Under the pieces are notes generated by a model that was not told the origin of the DNA, did not search any database, and was given only the letters and a program-made list of their open reading frames with translations. A stretch of 64,000 bases of DNA, taken from contig NZ_VHQG01000004.1 in NCBI RefSeq assembly GCF_006517435.1, forward strand, positions 186,001 to 250,000, in the 5' to 3' direction. A program made the translations under genes and the position numbers. Below are positions 35,988 through 45,265 of this stretch, one piece after another (positions within the stretch are counted from its first letter, which is position 1; each line of letters begins with the position of its first letter). Origin of the DNA: Schumannella soli (GTDB taxonomy: Bacteria; Actinomycetota; Actinomycetes; Actinomycetales; Microbacteriaceae).

Positions 35988-36028
35988 GGAGGCCCCGCCA
36001 GCACACCCCCTGTGCTCGCGGGGCCTCC
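35988..36028. terminator. bidirectional hairpin terminator
   Basis: Arms GGAGGCCCCGC (35988-35998) and GCGGGGCCTCC (36018-36028), extended inside by AGCACA/TGTGCT around a CCCCC loop. Between convergent purU and the GH38 gene. Confidence 0.85.
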
Positions 36029-36041
36029 GCCGTCGCGTGGA

Positions 36042-39000
36042 TCAGGCGCGCGGGATGCGCACCGTCACCAGCTCGAAGGGCCGGAGGTTCAGCTCGAGCG
36101 CGTCGTCCGAGGTCGCGCCCCGGCCGCCGTCCGTCGCCGCCGATCCGTCGAGCGGCCGCTCGAGCAGGTCGGTGCGCACGGCGGCGCCGGCGGCGAAGCC
36201 GGGCTCGAGGCGGCCGGAGGCGCGACCGCCGCGCGACTCGTAGAGCCGCACCACGACATCCCCCGACCCGTCTTCGGCCAGCTTGACCGCCTCGATCAGG
36301 ATGGATGCCGACGCCGGTCCCGTGACCTTCACCAGCGGCTCAGCGGCGAGCGCCGCGCCCGCCGCCTCAGCGCCGTCCGCGCTGCCGGCACCACCCGCGA
36401 CCGTGCGCAGCGGCAGGTTCACGCGGTATCCCGCGCCGATGCCGTCGAGCAGCTCGCCGGGCACGATCACATGGTGGAACACGTGGCGCCCCTGGTCGGC
36501 GTGCGGGTCGGGGAAGGTGGGCGCGCGCAGCAGCGACTCGCGCACGAGCGTCGTGGTGCCGCCGTCGTCGCGCGTCGTGCGGGTCACGTCGTGGCCGTAG
36601 ACGCGGTCGTTCGCGACGGTCACGCCGAAGCCGGGCTCGTCGACGTGCACCCAGCGGTGGGCGCTCGTCTCGAAGCGCGCCATGTCCCACGAGGTGTTCG
36701 CGTGGGTGGCGCGGCGCACGTGGCCGAACTGCACCTCGCTCGCGGCGGTGGCGGCGTGCACGTCGAAGGCGAAGGCGAGCTTGAGCAGCTTCTGCCGCTC
36801 GTGCCAGTCGATCGCGGTCTCGATCTCGAGGCCGAGCCCGTCGCCCGACAGCGCGAGGCGCTGCACGATGCTCGAGTCGCCGACGGTCCGGTGCAGCACG
36901 ACCGTGTCGCCCTCGATCGTCAGCGACTCGGTGCTGACGGCGTCGACCGGAGTGCGCTGGTAGGCCGCGTCGATGTCCCACGCATCCCACTGGTTCGGGG
37001 TGTCGCGGAAGAACTGCAGCTCGTTGCCGCGCCCGCCCGGCGCGATCGCCTCGCGGCCGGCGGCCGCTCCGGCGCCGTCGTGCCGCACGAGCGACACGAG
37101 GTGCCCGTCGCGGTCGAGCCGCGCGGTCAGGGCGTCGCTCGCGAGCTCGGCTCCGCCATCATCCGTCGCCGTGACGCGAGTGGATGCGCGACGCGCGACG
37201 CCCGCGGAGAGCGCCGGGATCCCATCCACCTCGACCGGGCTCGCGTTGAACGCGAGGTCACCGGACCCCGTCGACGAGCCGGCTCCCCCGCCGAGCGCCC
37301 CGATCGCGTCGCTGATCAGCCCCTCGAGGCTCTCGGCCACGGCGGCGTAGTTGCGCTCCGCGTCCTGGTGCACCCAGGCGATCGACGAGCCGGGCAGGAT
37401 GTCGTGGAACTGCTGCAGCAGCACGGTCTCCCAGGCCCGGCGCAGCTCCTCCGCCGGATAGGACGCCCCGGCCCGCACGGCCGCGGTCGCCGCCCAGAGC
37501 TCGGCCTCGCGCAGCAGGTGCTCGCTGCGGCGGTTGCCCTCCTTGGTGCGCGACTGCGAGGTGTAGGTGCCGCGGTGGAACTCGAGGTAGAGCTCACCCG
37601 ACCAGACCGCCGGCTTCGGCAGCGAGGCCCGCGCCTCGGCGAAGAACTCGTCGGGCCGCTTGAGGTCGACCTTCGGCGAGCCGTCGAGGTCGTGCTTGCG
37701 GTGGGCCGTCTCGATCATCTCGCGCGTGGGCCCGCCGCCGCCGTCGCCATAGCCGTAGGGCACGAGCGAGAGGTCGCTGACGCCGCGCTCGCGGTTCTGG
37801 CTCGCGGCCCGGGCCAGGTCGGCGCCCGACAGGTCGGAGTTGTAGGTGTCGACCGGCGGGAAGTGGGTGAAGATGCGGGTGCCGTCGAGCCCCTCCCAGA
37901 GGAAGGTGTGGTGCGGCATGACGTTGGTCTCGTTCCACGAGATCTTCTGGGTGAGGAAGTTGTCGCTCGCCGAGGCGGCGACGATCTGCGGCAGCCCGGC
38001 CGAGTAGCCGAAGCTGTCGGGCAGCCACACCTCCTTCGTCTCGACGCCGAACTCGCGCAGGAAGAAGCTCTTGCCGAAGACGAACTGGCGGGCCATCGCC
38101 TCGCCGCCGGGCATGTTGGTGTCGCTCTCGACCCACATGCCGCCGACCGGCACGAAGCGCCCCTCCTTCACCCGCGCGCGGATCCGCTCGAACAGCTCGG
38201 GGTAGCCCTCCTTCATCCAGGCGTACTGCTGGGCGCTGGATGCGGCGAAGACGAAGTCGGGGTAGCGGTCCATGAGGTCGAGCACGTTCGAGAAGGTGCG
38301 GGCGACCTTGCGGCGGGTCTCGCGCACGGGCCACAGCCAGGCGGAGTCGATGTGCGCGTGCCCGACGGCGACCGTGCGGTGCGTGCTGCCGGCGGCGCGG
38401 TCGGCGAGCACGCCGGCGATCTCCGCACGAGCAGCCGAGGCGGTCGCGCTCACGTCGTCGGGGTCGAGCACGTCGATCGCGCGCTCCAGGGCGCGCAGCA
38501 GCCCGGCACGACGCGTCGACTCGGCCGGCAGGTTCTCGAGCACGCCGAGCAGCGTCCACACATCTCGCTCGAGCGCGAAGGCCTCGCGGTCGAAGACGCC
38601 GAGGTGCGCGCCGGTGAAGCGGTAGATCGGATCGCGCGGCGCCGTGGCGAGGTCGCCGAGCGGCGTCGGGGTGTTGCTCCAGTCGCTGCCGACGTCGGGG
38701 TTCGACGCCGCCTCGATGTAGAGCGTGAAGCTCTCCCCCGGCCCCGCGGGCACCGGCACGAAGGTGTTCTTCGGCTCGAGGCCCTTGACGACGACGCCGT
38801 CCTCCGACCAGATGAGCCCCTCCGACTGGAAGCCGGGACCGCTGGGCAGGAAGCCGAGGTCGGCGACGAGCTCGACCGCATCCGCCGGCCAGTCCGCCGG
38901 CACCGTGCCGGTGACCCGCAGCCAGGTCGTGCCCCAGGGGCGGCCCCACATCCGGCCCGCCTCGAAGGGCTCGTAGCTCTGCGTGACGGCCTCGGCGAAC

Positions 39001-39131
39001 GGCACCGGCTCGCCCGGCGCCTCCCACGCCGTCACCTCGACGGGTGCGGTCTCGGAGTAGGCGGCGGGCAGGATGCGCTCGCGGTAGCTGCGGCGGATGC
39101 GCGCCTCGATGAGCGCGGTCGTGTCGTGCAT
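36042..39131 (-). CDS. GH38 alpha-mannosidase
   Basis: 1029 residues, full length. N-terminal beta domain (1-250), then the GH38 catalytic domain with the Zn motif VGHAHIDSAWLWP (near residue 257), nucleophile Asp in EVWLPDSFGYS (near 370) and QQFHDILPGSS (near 577, Zn His), then the middle helical and long beta-rich C-terminal domains. Retaining enzyme for alpha-mannosides, probably cytoplasmic since no signal peptide is present, acting on imported manno-oligosaccharides. It ends the importer C operon; GGGAGA precedes the ATG. Confidence 0.95.
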   Translation of the reverse strand: MHDTTALIEARIRRSYRERILPAAYSETAPVEVTAWEAPGEPVPFAEAVTQSYEPFEAGRMWGRPWGTTWLRVTGTVPADWPADAVELVADLGFLPSGPGFQSEGLIWSEDGVVVKGLEPKNTFVPVPAGPGESFTLYIEAASNPDVGSDWSNTPTPLGDLATAPRDPIYRFTGAHLGVFDREAFALERDVWTLLGVLENLPAESTRRAGLLRALERAIDVLDPDDVSATASAARAEIAGVLADRAAGSTHRTVAVGHAHIDSAWLWPVRETRRKVARTFSNVLDLMDRYPDFVFAASSAQQYAWMKEGYPELFERIRARVKEGRFVPVGGMWVESDTNMPGGEAMARQFVFGKSFFLREFGVETKEVWLPDSFGYSAGLPQIVAASASDNFLTQKISWNETNVMPHHTFLWEGLDGTRIFTHFPPVDTYNSDLSGADLARAASQNRERGVSDLSLVPYGYGDGGGGPTREMIETAHRKHDLDGSPKVDLKRPDEFFAEARASLPKPAVWSGELYLEFHRGTYTSQSRTKEGNRRSEHLLREAELWAATAAVRAGASYPAEELRRAWETVLLQQFHDILPGSSIAWVHQDAERNYAAVAESLEGLISDAIGALGGGAGSSTGSGDLAFNASPVEVDGIPALSAGVARRASTRVTATDDGGAELASDALTARLDRDGHLVSLVRHDGAGAAAGREAIAPGGRGNELQFFRDTPNQWDAWDIDAAYQRTPVDAVSTESLTIEGDTVVLHRTVGDSSIVQRLALSGDGLGLEIETAIDWHERQKLLKLAFAFDVHAATAASEVQFGHVRRATHANTSWDMARFETSAHRWVHVDEPGFGVTVANDRVYGHDVTRTTRDDGGTTTLVRESLLRAPTFPDPHADQGRHVFHHVIVPGELLDGIGAGYRVNLPLRTVAGGAGSADGAEAAGAALAAEPLVKVTGPASASILIEAVKLAEDGSGDVVVRLYESRGGRASGRLEPGFAAGAAVRTDLLERPLDGSAATDGGRGATSDDALELNLRPFELVTVRIPRA

Positions 39132-39192
39132 GGAGTTCTCTCCCGGAAGGTGGATGGATCAGGTCGTTCGAGGTCGGCGGCGCCCGCCCGGT

Positions 39193-40032
39193 TCAGCCCT
39201 TGACCGCGCCCGCGAGCGCGAAGGAGCCGCCCGAGAAGCGCTGCACGAGCACGTACAGCGCCAGCACGGGCACCGAGTAGAGCAGCGAGAACGCCGCCAG
39301 CTGGCCGTAGGCGACGGCCCCGTAGGCGCCGAAGAAGTTGTAGATCGTGACGGCGGCGGGCATCTGGGTCGGATCGGTGACGAGGATGAAGGGCACGAAG
39401 AAGTTCCCCCAGGCCTGGATGAACACGAAGATGAACACCACGCCGATGCCCGGCCGCATGAGCGGCACGACGACGCGCAGCAGCGTCGACAGCATCGACG
39501 AGCCGTCGGTCCACGCCGCCTCCTCGATCGAGATCGGCACCGAGTCCATGAAGTTCTTCGCCATCCAGATCGCCATCGGCAGGCTGGTCGCGGCGAGGAA
39601 CAGGATGATGCCGGGGAACGAGTTGAGCAGGTCGAGGGCGACGAAGAGCCCGTAGACCGGCACCATCATCGCCGTGATCGGCAGGCAGGTGCCGAACAGC
39701 ACCCCGTAGAGGAACGGCCGGTTGATGCGCAGGGTGTAGCGCGACAGCGGGTAGGCCGCGAGTACCGCCACGACCACGGTCAGCAGCGCGGTGCCGGCCG
39801 AGATGATCAGGCTGTTGCCGAGCGGGATCCACGCGTTCTCGGGTGTGAGCACCTTCGCGAAGTTGTCGAGCGTGAACTCGGGCGCCTTCGCGGTGAGCGT
39901 CGCGCGGGTGTCGAAGCTGGCGAGCACGAGCCACACCATCGGCAGCAGGAACGCCACCCCGATGAGCACGAGCACGAGGTTCGACACGATGCGCAGCCCG
40001 CGGCCGCGCGGCGAGGTCAGGGCGAGCGACAT
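39193..40032 (-). CDS. carbohydrate ABC transporter permease (MalG type), importer C
   Basis: 279 residues, six predicted helices, EAA loop SIEEAAWTDGSSMLSTLL near residues 166-183. One base separates it from the MalF-type permease gene, and 61 nt from the GH38 gene. Pairs with the upstream permease to import the ligand of the importer C binding protein. Confidence 0.9.
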   Translation of the reverse strand: MSLALTSPRGRGLRIVSNLVLVLIGVAFLLPMVWLVLASFDTRATLTAKAPEFTLDNFAKVLTPENAWIPLGNSLIISAGTALLTVVVAVLAAYPLSRYTLRINRPFLYGVLFGTCLPITAMMVPVYGLFVALDLLNSFPGIILFLAATSLPMAIWMAKNFMDSVPISIEEAAWTDGSSMLSTLLRVVVPLMRPGIGVVFIFVFIQAWGNFFVPFILVTDPTQMPAAVTIYNFFGAYGAVAYGQLAAFSLLYSVPVLALYVLVQRFSGGSFALAGAVKG

Positions 40033-40033
40033 G

Positions 40034-40972
40034 TCAGTCGACCTCCGGCTTCAGGGCGCGGATGTACACGATCGAGCACAGGGCGCCGACGACGAGCAGG
40101 ATGAGCGCGATCGCGGTGCCGAAGCCGAGCTGGCCGAAGGAGATGCCCTCCTTGTAGGCGAGCAACGGCAGCGTCGACGAGTTCGTGCCCGGTCCGCCGC
40201 CCGTCATGACGTAGATGAGGGTGAACACCGAGAGGGTCTGCAGCGTCGTCAGCATCAGGTTGGTCGAGATGCTGCGGCGGATCATCGGGATCGTGATGCG
40301 GATGAGGCGCTGCCAGCCGGCGGCGCCATCCACCTCGGCCGATTCTGTGATCTCCGGCGGCACGTCGTTGATGGCCGCCGAGTAGACGAGCATCGAGAAC
40401 GCGGCGCCGCGCCAGATGTTGGCGAGGATGACGGCGAGCATCGGGAAGCTGTAGAGCCAGCTCGGCCCGTCGATGCCGATCGCGGCGAGCATCCCGTTCA
40501 GCGTGCCCGCCTTCGTGAAGAAAGCGTAGGCCGCGAAGGAGGCCACGATCTCCGGCAGGATCCACGCGCCGACGACGATCGTCGAGACGAGGGCCCGCAC
40601 GACCTTGTTGGCGCTGCGCAGCATCAGCGCGAGGGCGAGACCGAGCACGTTCTGGCCGACGACGGCCGAGAAGAACAGGAAGACCAGGGTCAGCACGACC
40701 GACTTCGGGAAGTCCGGGTCGGCGAACAGGTCGGTGAAGTTCTTGAAGCCGATGAACTCGGCTCCCGCGGCGGCGGAGCCCGAGAGGGCCGAGTTCGTGA
40801 AGGCGCCGAAGACGGCGCTGATGACGGGCCCGAGCAGGAAGATCGCCAGCAGCACGATCGCCGGCAGCAGCGGGGTGCCGCGCAGCAGGTTCCGGCCGAG
40901 CCGGCCGCGCCGGCGGCGGTCCCCGGAGGGACCGCCGCCGAGCACGGCGGGCGCGGCAGCGCTCGCCGTCAC
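40034..40972 (-). CDS. carbohydrate ABC transporter permease (MalF type), importer C
   Basis: 312 residues with an Arg-rich N-terminus, six predicted helices and EAA loop EITESAEVDGAAGWQRLI near residues 205-222. GTG start overlaps the stop of the binding-protein gene (GTGA). The remainder of the open frame upstream to 42694 is out of frame with the binding protein and is not coding. Confidence 0.9.
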   Translation of the reverse strand: MTASAAAPAVLGGGPSGDRRRRGRLGRNLLRGTPLLPAIVLLAIFLLGPVISAVFGAFTNSALSGSAAAGAEFIGFKNFTDLFADPDFPKSVVLTLVFLFFSAVVGQNVLGLALALMLRSANKVVRALVSTIVVGAWILPEIVASFAAYAFFTKAGTLNGMLAAIGIDGPSWLYSFPMLAVILANIWRGAAFSMLVYSAAINDVPPEITESAEVDGAAGWQRLIRITIPMIRRSISTNLMLTTLQTLSVFTLIYVMTGGGPGTNSSTLPLLAYKEGISFGQLGFGTAIALILLVVGALCSIVYIRALKPEVD

Positions 40973-42357
40973 TTCGTGGTGTTCTTCTCGCCGACGATGC
41001 CGACGACGGATTTGTCCCAGTCGGCCGCAGCCTCCTTCGGACTCTGCTGTCCGGTCATCACCGCCTCCATCGCCTTCTGGATGTCGAGCGAGATCTTCGA
41101 GTAGTCGGCGGTCGCCGGTCGGAAGTTCGTGACCGGCACGATCGAGCTGAAGAACTTGAACGAGGGGTTGGCCTCGGCGTAGGCCGGGTCCTCGGCGACG
41201 TCCTTGCGCACCGCGATCTGGCTGGCGGCCACGTCGTAGGCGAGCGAGTTCTCCTTGTTGAGCGCGAGCGCGATGAAGTCCCACGCCGCGTCCTTGTTCT
41301 TGCTCTTCGCGCCCATGGCGAGCGTCCACCCGCCCGACATGCTGACCGAGCCGGGGTCCTGGCCGTCCTGCGTCGGCATCGGCGCCTGGCCCATCACGTC
41401 GTTCCACTCGGGCCAGGGCGCGTTGCCGTCGGGCAGCCAGGTGCCGCTCTGCCATGAGCCGTCGAGCGAGATCGCGAGCTTGCCCTGCGGCAGCCACTCC
41501 GACGAGATCGTCGTGCCGATGTTCTTGTCGAGCGCCTGGTCGGGCGTCGGGCCGAGGTCGCCCTGGTAGACGTCCTTGATGAACTGCAGCGAGTCGGTGA
41601 AGCCCTTCGAGCCGGTCACCCACTTCTTGCTGTCGGTGTCGTAGAGGGTGTCCTTCGTGCCGTAGAGCAGCATCTCGAAGCCCTGCATCGACGAGGCCTC
41701 GCCCTGTGCGGTGCCCGAGTAGATGTTGAACGGCACGACGCCCGGCAGCTTCGCCTTCACGGCCTTCGCGGCGTCGAGCACGTCGTCCCAGGTCTTCGGC
41801 TGCCAGGGCACCTCGACGCCGGCCTTCTTCAGCAGGTCCTTGTTGTACCAGAGGGCGCGGGTGTCGGTTCCCATCGAGATGCCGTAGGTCTTGCCGTCGT
41901 CGCCGAGCCCGGCCTGCTTGGCGTTGCCGAGGAACTGATCCCAGTCGTCCCACTTGTCGATGTAGCTGTCGAGCGGGGCGAGGTAGCCGGCGTCGACATC
42001 CGACTTCACCTGGAAGGTGTCTTCGTACATCACGTCGGGCGCGGTCGAGCTCGACTTGTTCATGAGCGCGAGCTTGGTGAAGTAGTCGGTCTCCTGCGCG
42101 GCGATCGGCACGAGCTCGACCTTCATGCCGGGGTGGGCTTTCTCGTACTCGGCCTTGACCTTCTTGAGGTTCTTGTCGAGCTGGATGAAGTTGCCGAACT
42201 TCTGGTAGGCGACCTTGATGGTCTTGCTGTCGCCTCCGCCGCTGCCGGAGCAGCCGGTGAGCAGCAGGGCTCCTGCGGCGATGGTGGCGAGAACCGCGAG
42301 TGCGCGCTTCGGCGCGGTGACGCGGCGTGCTCTGTTCCTGAGTGCTGGTTTCCTCAT
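40969..42357 (-). CDS. extracellular sugar-binding lipoprotein, importer C
   Basis: 462 residues. Lipobox LLLTGCSG, then a family 1 binding fold (VAYQKFGNFIQLDKNLKK, APDVMYEDTFQVKSD, TRALWYNKDLLKKAGVEVP, SLDGSWQSGTWLPDG). GAGGAG precedes the ATG. The upstream region holds a consensus -35 TTGACA. With GH38 in the same operon the ligand is probably an alpha-mannoside or an N-glycan fragment. Confidence 0.9.
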   Translation of the reverse strand: MRKPALRNRARRVTAPKRALAVLATIAAGALLLTGCSGSGGGDSKTIKVAYQKFGNFIQLDKNLKKVKAEYEKAHPGMKVELVPIAAQETDYFTKLALMNKSSSTAPDVMYEDTFQVKSDVDAGYLAPLDSYIDKWDDWDQFLGNAKQAGLGDDGKTYGISMGTDTRALWYNKDLLKKAGVEVPWQPKTWDDVLDAAKAVKAKLPGVVPFNIYSGTAQGEASSMQGFEMLLYGTKDTLYDTDSKKWVTGSKGFTDSLQFIKDVYQGDLGPTPDQALDKNIGTTISSEWLPQGKLAISLDGSWQSGTWLPDGNAPWPEWNDVMGQAPMPTQDGQDPGSVSMSGGWTLAMGAKSKNKDAAWDFIALALNKENSLAYDVAASQIAVRKDVAEDPAYAEANPSFKFFSSIVPVTNFRPATADYSKISLDIQKAMEAVMTGQQSPKEAAADWDKSVVGIVGEKNTTK

Positions 42358-42405
42358 CGAAACTCCTCGGTGTGCACGGCACCCGTCGGCGAGGAGTCAG
42401 CGCAG

Positions 42406-42450
42406 CGCTGGTGATGCAGGAGCTGCTGGTGATGCTGGTGGTGCTGAACG
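42406..42450 (-). repeat. C/A-rich iterated leader upstream of importer C binding protein
   Basis: On the minus strand: CAGCACCACCAGCATCACC followed by further CATCACC units. Same type of repeat as at 23010-23175 and 52610-52745. Confidence 0.45.
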
Positions 42451-42483
42451 CGGGGGCGTCATCGTCGCCGCGGGCGGGGGTGC

Positions 42484-42517
42484 AATAACTAAAACCGATG
42501 TACTTAATGTGTGTCAA
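42484..42517 (-). promoter_or_regulatory. promoter of the importer C operon
   Basis: On the minus strand a perfect -35 TTGACA (42517-42512) is followed after 18 nt by TTTAGT (42493-42488), in a conspicuously AT-rich 40-nt stretch. The site would be a natural target for the ROK regulator encoded just upstream. Confidence 0.6.
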
Positions 42518-42538
42518 GCATTCCCCGAGATCGAGAGG

Positions 42539-42608
42539 CAGGATCGCGCGGCGATCCTGGTCTCGCCGCGCGGTATCGTGCGGCGCGCTCAGGATCGCGC
42601 GGCGATCC
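42539..42608. repeat. REP-like palindromic element, copy 2
   Basis: Three hairpin units: CAGGATCGCGCGGCGATCCTG (42539-42559), CGCCGC...GCGGCG (42564-42585) and a second CAGGATCG...CGATCC (42590-42608). The first two match the reverse complement of 16835-16900. It lies between the ROK gene stop and the importer C promoter. Confidence 0.6.
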
Positions 42609-42641
42609 GGCCTCGAACGACGGGCGGGCGGGATGCGCGGC

Positions 42642-43970
42642 TCAGGCCTGCGCGGCGAGCAGCAGGTTCGCGGGGCGCGGCGAGTAGAGCGCATCCAGCA
42701 CCTGGCAGGCGGCGCCCACCGCGGTCACGTCGGCGCCCGCGGCACTGGACACGATCCGCACCGGATGCGGTGTCACGAGCGCGGGTGACGTGCGCACCGC
42801 ACGCTCGACGCGGTCGAGCAGCAGTCGTTCGACCGGCTCCCAGAACGGGCCGCCGCAGACGATCCGGTCGACGTCGAGCAGGTCGGCGAAGCGCACGAGC
42901 GCCGTCGCGATGTCGGCGCCGAGCGCCTCGATCAGCGCGACCGCGACGGGCTCCCCTGCCTCGGCGCGATCGGCCAGAGCGCCGAAGGCGTCGAACAGCG
43001 CGCGCGGGTCGTCGACGTCGGCGGAAGGTGCGCCGGCCCCGACTCCGGCCCCGGCGCCGGCACCGACCCCGGCGCCGACGCCACCCCCGCCCCCGGCGCC
43101 GGCGCCGGCGCCGGCGCCGGCCGCTCGCCGCACGAGCCGCAGCGGACTCGTCTGCTCGCCGAGGCATCCCGTGCGTCCGCACTCGCAGGGCACGCCGCCC
43201 TCGGTGCTGTCGCGCACGATCGTGTGGCCGATGTCGCCGGGATTCGCCGAGGCGCCGCGCACGACCGCGTGGTCGAGCACGATGCCGAGACCGACGCCCG
43301 AGCCGTAGTAGAAGAACGCGAAGTCGTCGCCGTCGTGCCCCGTCTGCCCCCAGAGCTCCGCGGCGGCGGCCGCCGTCACATCCTTCTCGAGCACGACCGG
43401 CATGCCGAGGCGTCGAGCGAGGTCATCGCGCAGCGGCACCTCGCTCCAGCCGCGCAGCAGCGGCGGGTCGTCGACGACGCCGCGCTCGCGGTCGATCGGG
43501 CCGGGCGCGGCGATGCCCACGCCGAGCACGCGCTCGCGCGGCACCGCGAGCGACTCCGCTGCCTCGGCGAGCAGCGACTCGATCGCCCGCTCGATCGCGT
43601 CGAGCACCTGAGTCGGCGACACGGCGACGGGCGTGCGGTGGATGCGCCGGGCCACGACCGCGCCGTCGAGGTCGGTGAGCACGAAGGAGATCAGGGCGGG
43701 GTCGAGGTGCACGCCGATCGCGTAGCCGCCGCGCGGATCGAGGCGCAGGATCGTGCGGGGCTTGCCGCGGCCGTTGACCTGCTTGCCGGTCTCGAGCACG
43801 ACCTCGTCGTCGAGCAGTCGCCGTACGACATTGCCGATCGTCTGCGGGCTGAGCCCGGAGGCACGGGCGAGCTCGACGCGGCTGAGGCCGTCGGGGGCGC
43901 GGCGGATGAGGTCGAGCACGACGGCCTGGTTGAAGCCGCCGACGGCGAGCAGGTTGGTGCCGCGGCGCAT
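42642..43970 (-). CDS. ROK family transcriptional regulator
   Basis: 442 residues. Winged helix at about 12-75 (FNQAVVLDLIRRAPDGLSRV, GLSPQTIGNVVRRLLDD), ROK sugar-binding domain with VLGVGIAAPGP, ATP-like loop YYGSGVGLGI and the zinc motif CECGRTGCLGE. A Gly/Ala/Val repeat of about 30 residues (GAGAGAG...) is inserted shortly after the zinc motif. Probably controls importer C and GH38, which follow on the same strand, and perhaps nagA, divergent at 44098. AGGAGGGAG precedes the ATG at 43970. Confidence 0.85.
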   Translation of the reverse strand: MRRGTNLLAVGGFNQAVVLDLIRRAPDGLSRVELARASGLSPQTIGNVVRRLLDDEVVLETGKQVNGRGKPRTILRLDPRGGYAIGVHLDPALISFVLTDLDGAVVARRIHRTPVAVSPTQVLDAIERAIESLLAEAAESLAVPRERVLGVGIAAPGPIDRERGVVDDPPLLRGWSEVPLRDDLARRLGMPVVLEKDVTAAAAAELWGQTGHDGDDFAFFYYGSGVGLGIVLDHAVVRGASANPGDIGHTIVRDSTEGGVPCECGRTGCLGEQTSPLRLVRRAAGAGAGAGAGGGGGVGAGVGAGAGAGVGAGAPSADVDDPRALFDAFGALADRAEAGEPVAVALIEALGADIATALVRFADLLDVDRIVCGGPFWEPVERLLLDRVERAVRTSPALVTPHPVRIVSSAAGADVTAVGAACQVLDALYSPRPANLLLAAQA

Positions 43971-44097
43971 CGCCTCTCCCTCCTCGATCGTCGAGCCGCG
44001 CCGGTCACGATCGGGTCGAGCGAGCGTCTTCGGCGGCGCGCCCGGGTGGGCACGCTGGACAGTATGGCCCTCGCGGAGCGGTGGGTAGAGTTCCGCC

Positions 44098-45243
44098 ATG
44101 AGTGTTCTGCTGCACTCCGGTCGCCGTGTCGATGCGCGCGGAGAGGTCGATGACGCCTGGCTGCTCCTCGAGGGCGAGCGCATCACGAGGACGGGTCGCG
44201 GGGTCTCGTCAGCCCCATATGCCGACGAGAGCATAGATCTCGACGGCGCGCGCATCCTGCCTGGCTTCGTCGACATCCACGGGCACGGCGGCGGGGCCGC
44301 CGCCTACGACGCGGGCGGCGAGGAGCTCGAGCGGGCTCTCGCGGCGCACCGGCCGCACGGCACCTCCCGCCAGGTCGTGAGCCTGGTGGCGAACCCGCTC
44401 GAGCAGCTGGAACGGAGTCTGCGCGGGATCGCCGAGCTGAGCCGCCGCGACCCGCGCGTGCTGGGCGCGCACCTCGAGGGGCCGTTCCTCTCGCCCGACC
44501 ACAAGGGGGCGCACAACCCGGAGTTCCTCATCGAGCCCTCGGCGGATGCGGTCGGCCGCCTCCTCGCCGCCGCCGACGGCACGCTGCGGCAGATCACGAT
44601 CGCCCCCGAGCTGCCCGGCGCGCTCGAGGCGATCACCCGCTTCAGCGCCGAGGGCGTCGCGGTCGCCGTCGGGCACACGGACGCCGACGCCGCGCTCGTG
44701 AGCACGGCCTTCGACCACGGCGCGCGCCTGCTGACCCACGCCTTCAACGCGATGCGGCCCATCCACCACCGCGCGCCCGGCCCCGTCGTCGCGGCGCTCG
44801 ACGACGAGCGCGTCGTGCTCGAGCTGATCCTCGACGGCACGCACGTGCATCCCTCGGTCGCCCGGCTGCTGTTCGCCTCGGCTCCCGGCCGGGTCGCCCT
44901 GGTGACGGATGCGATGGCCGCGGCCGCCGCGGCCGACGGCGACTACCGGCTCGGCAGCCTCGACGTCGAGGTGCGCGACGGGGTCGCGCGCATCGCCGGC
45001 ACGGACACGATCGCCGGATCGACGCTCACGCAGGACACCGCGCTGCGGCTCGCCCTGCACGAGCTCGACCTCCCGCTCGCCGATGTCTCGGCCGCACTGT
45101 CGCTCACGCCCGCACGCGCTCTCGGACTCGACGACCGCTTCGGCCTGCTCGCGGCCGGCCACGCAGCCGATGTCGTCGTGCTCGACGACGACGACCGGGT
45201 CGCCCGCGCCTGGGCCGCGGGCGTCGAGGTCGAACGCCGCTGA
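44098..45243 (+). CDS. nagA: N-acetylglucosamine-6-phosphate deacetylase
   Basis: 381 residues. Metal site HxH in PGFVDIHGHGGG (near residue 60), HLEGPFLSPDHKGAHN (metal Glu), VAVGHTDAD, LLTHAFNAM and the catalytic Asp in VALVTDAMA (near 268). It removes acetyl from GlcNAc-6-P (or GalNAc-6-P) in the cytoplasm, giving the substrate of NagB or of the SIS isomerase. TAGAGT (44086-44091) lies 6 nt before the ATG, a leaderless-type start. Divergent from the ROK regulator gene. Confidence 0.93.
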   Translation: MSVLLHSGRRVDARGEVDDAWLLLEGERITRTGRGVSSAPYADESIDLDGARILPGFVDIHGHGGGAAAYDAGGEELERALAAHRPHGTSRQVVSLVANPLEQLERSLRGIAELSRRDPRVLGAHLEGPFLSPDHKGAHNPEFLIEPSADAVGRLLAAADGTLRQITIAPELPGALEAITRFSAEGVAVAVGHTDADAALVSTAFDHGARLLTHAFNAMRPIHHRAPGPVVAALDDERVVLELILDGTHVHPSVARLLFASAPGRVALVTDAMAAAAAADGDYRLGSLDVEVRDGVARIAGTDTIAGSTLTQDTALRLALHELDLPLADVSAALSLTPARALGLDDRFGLLAAGHAADVVVLDDDDRVARAWAAGVEVERR

Positions 45244-45265
45244 CGGAGCCCGTCCCGACAGGCTC

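Noticed and set aside
36012-39203. Plus-strand frame of 1063 codons opposite GH38
   Set aside because: Antisense shadow; GH38 motifs are on the minus strand.
43045-43125. GGCGCC tandem repeats considered as a CRISPR-like or intergenic repeat array
   Set aside because: Simple hexamer microsatellite in frame within the ROK regulator gene; no spacers and no cas genes.
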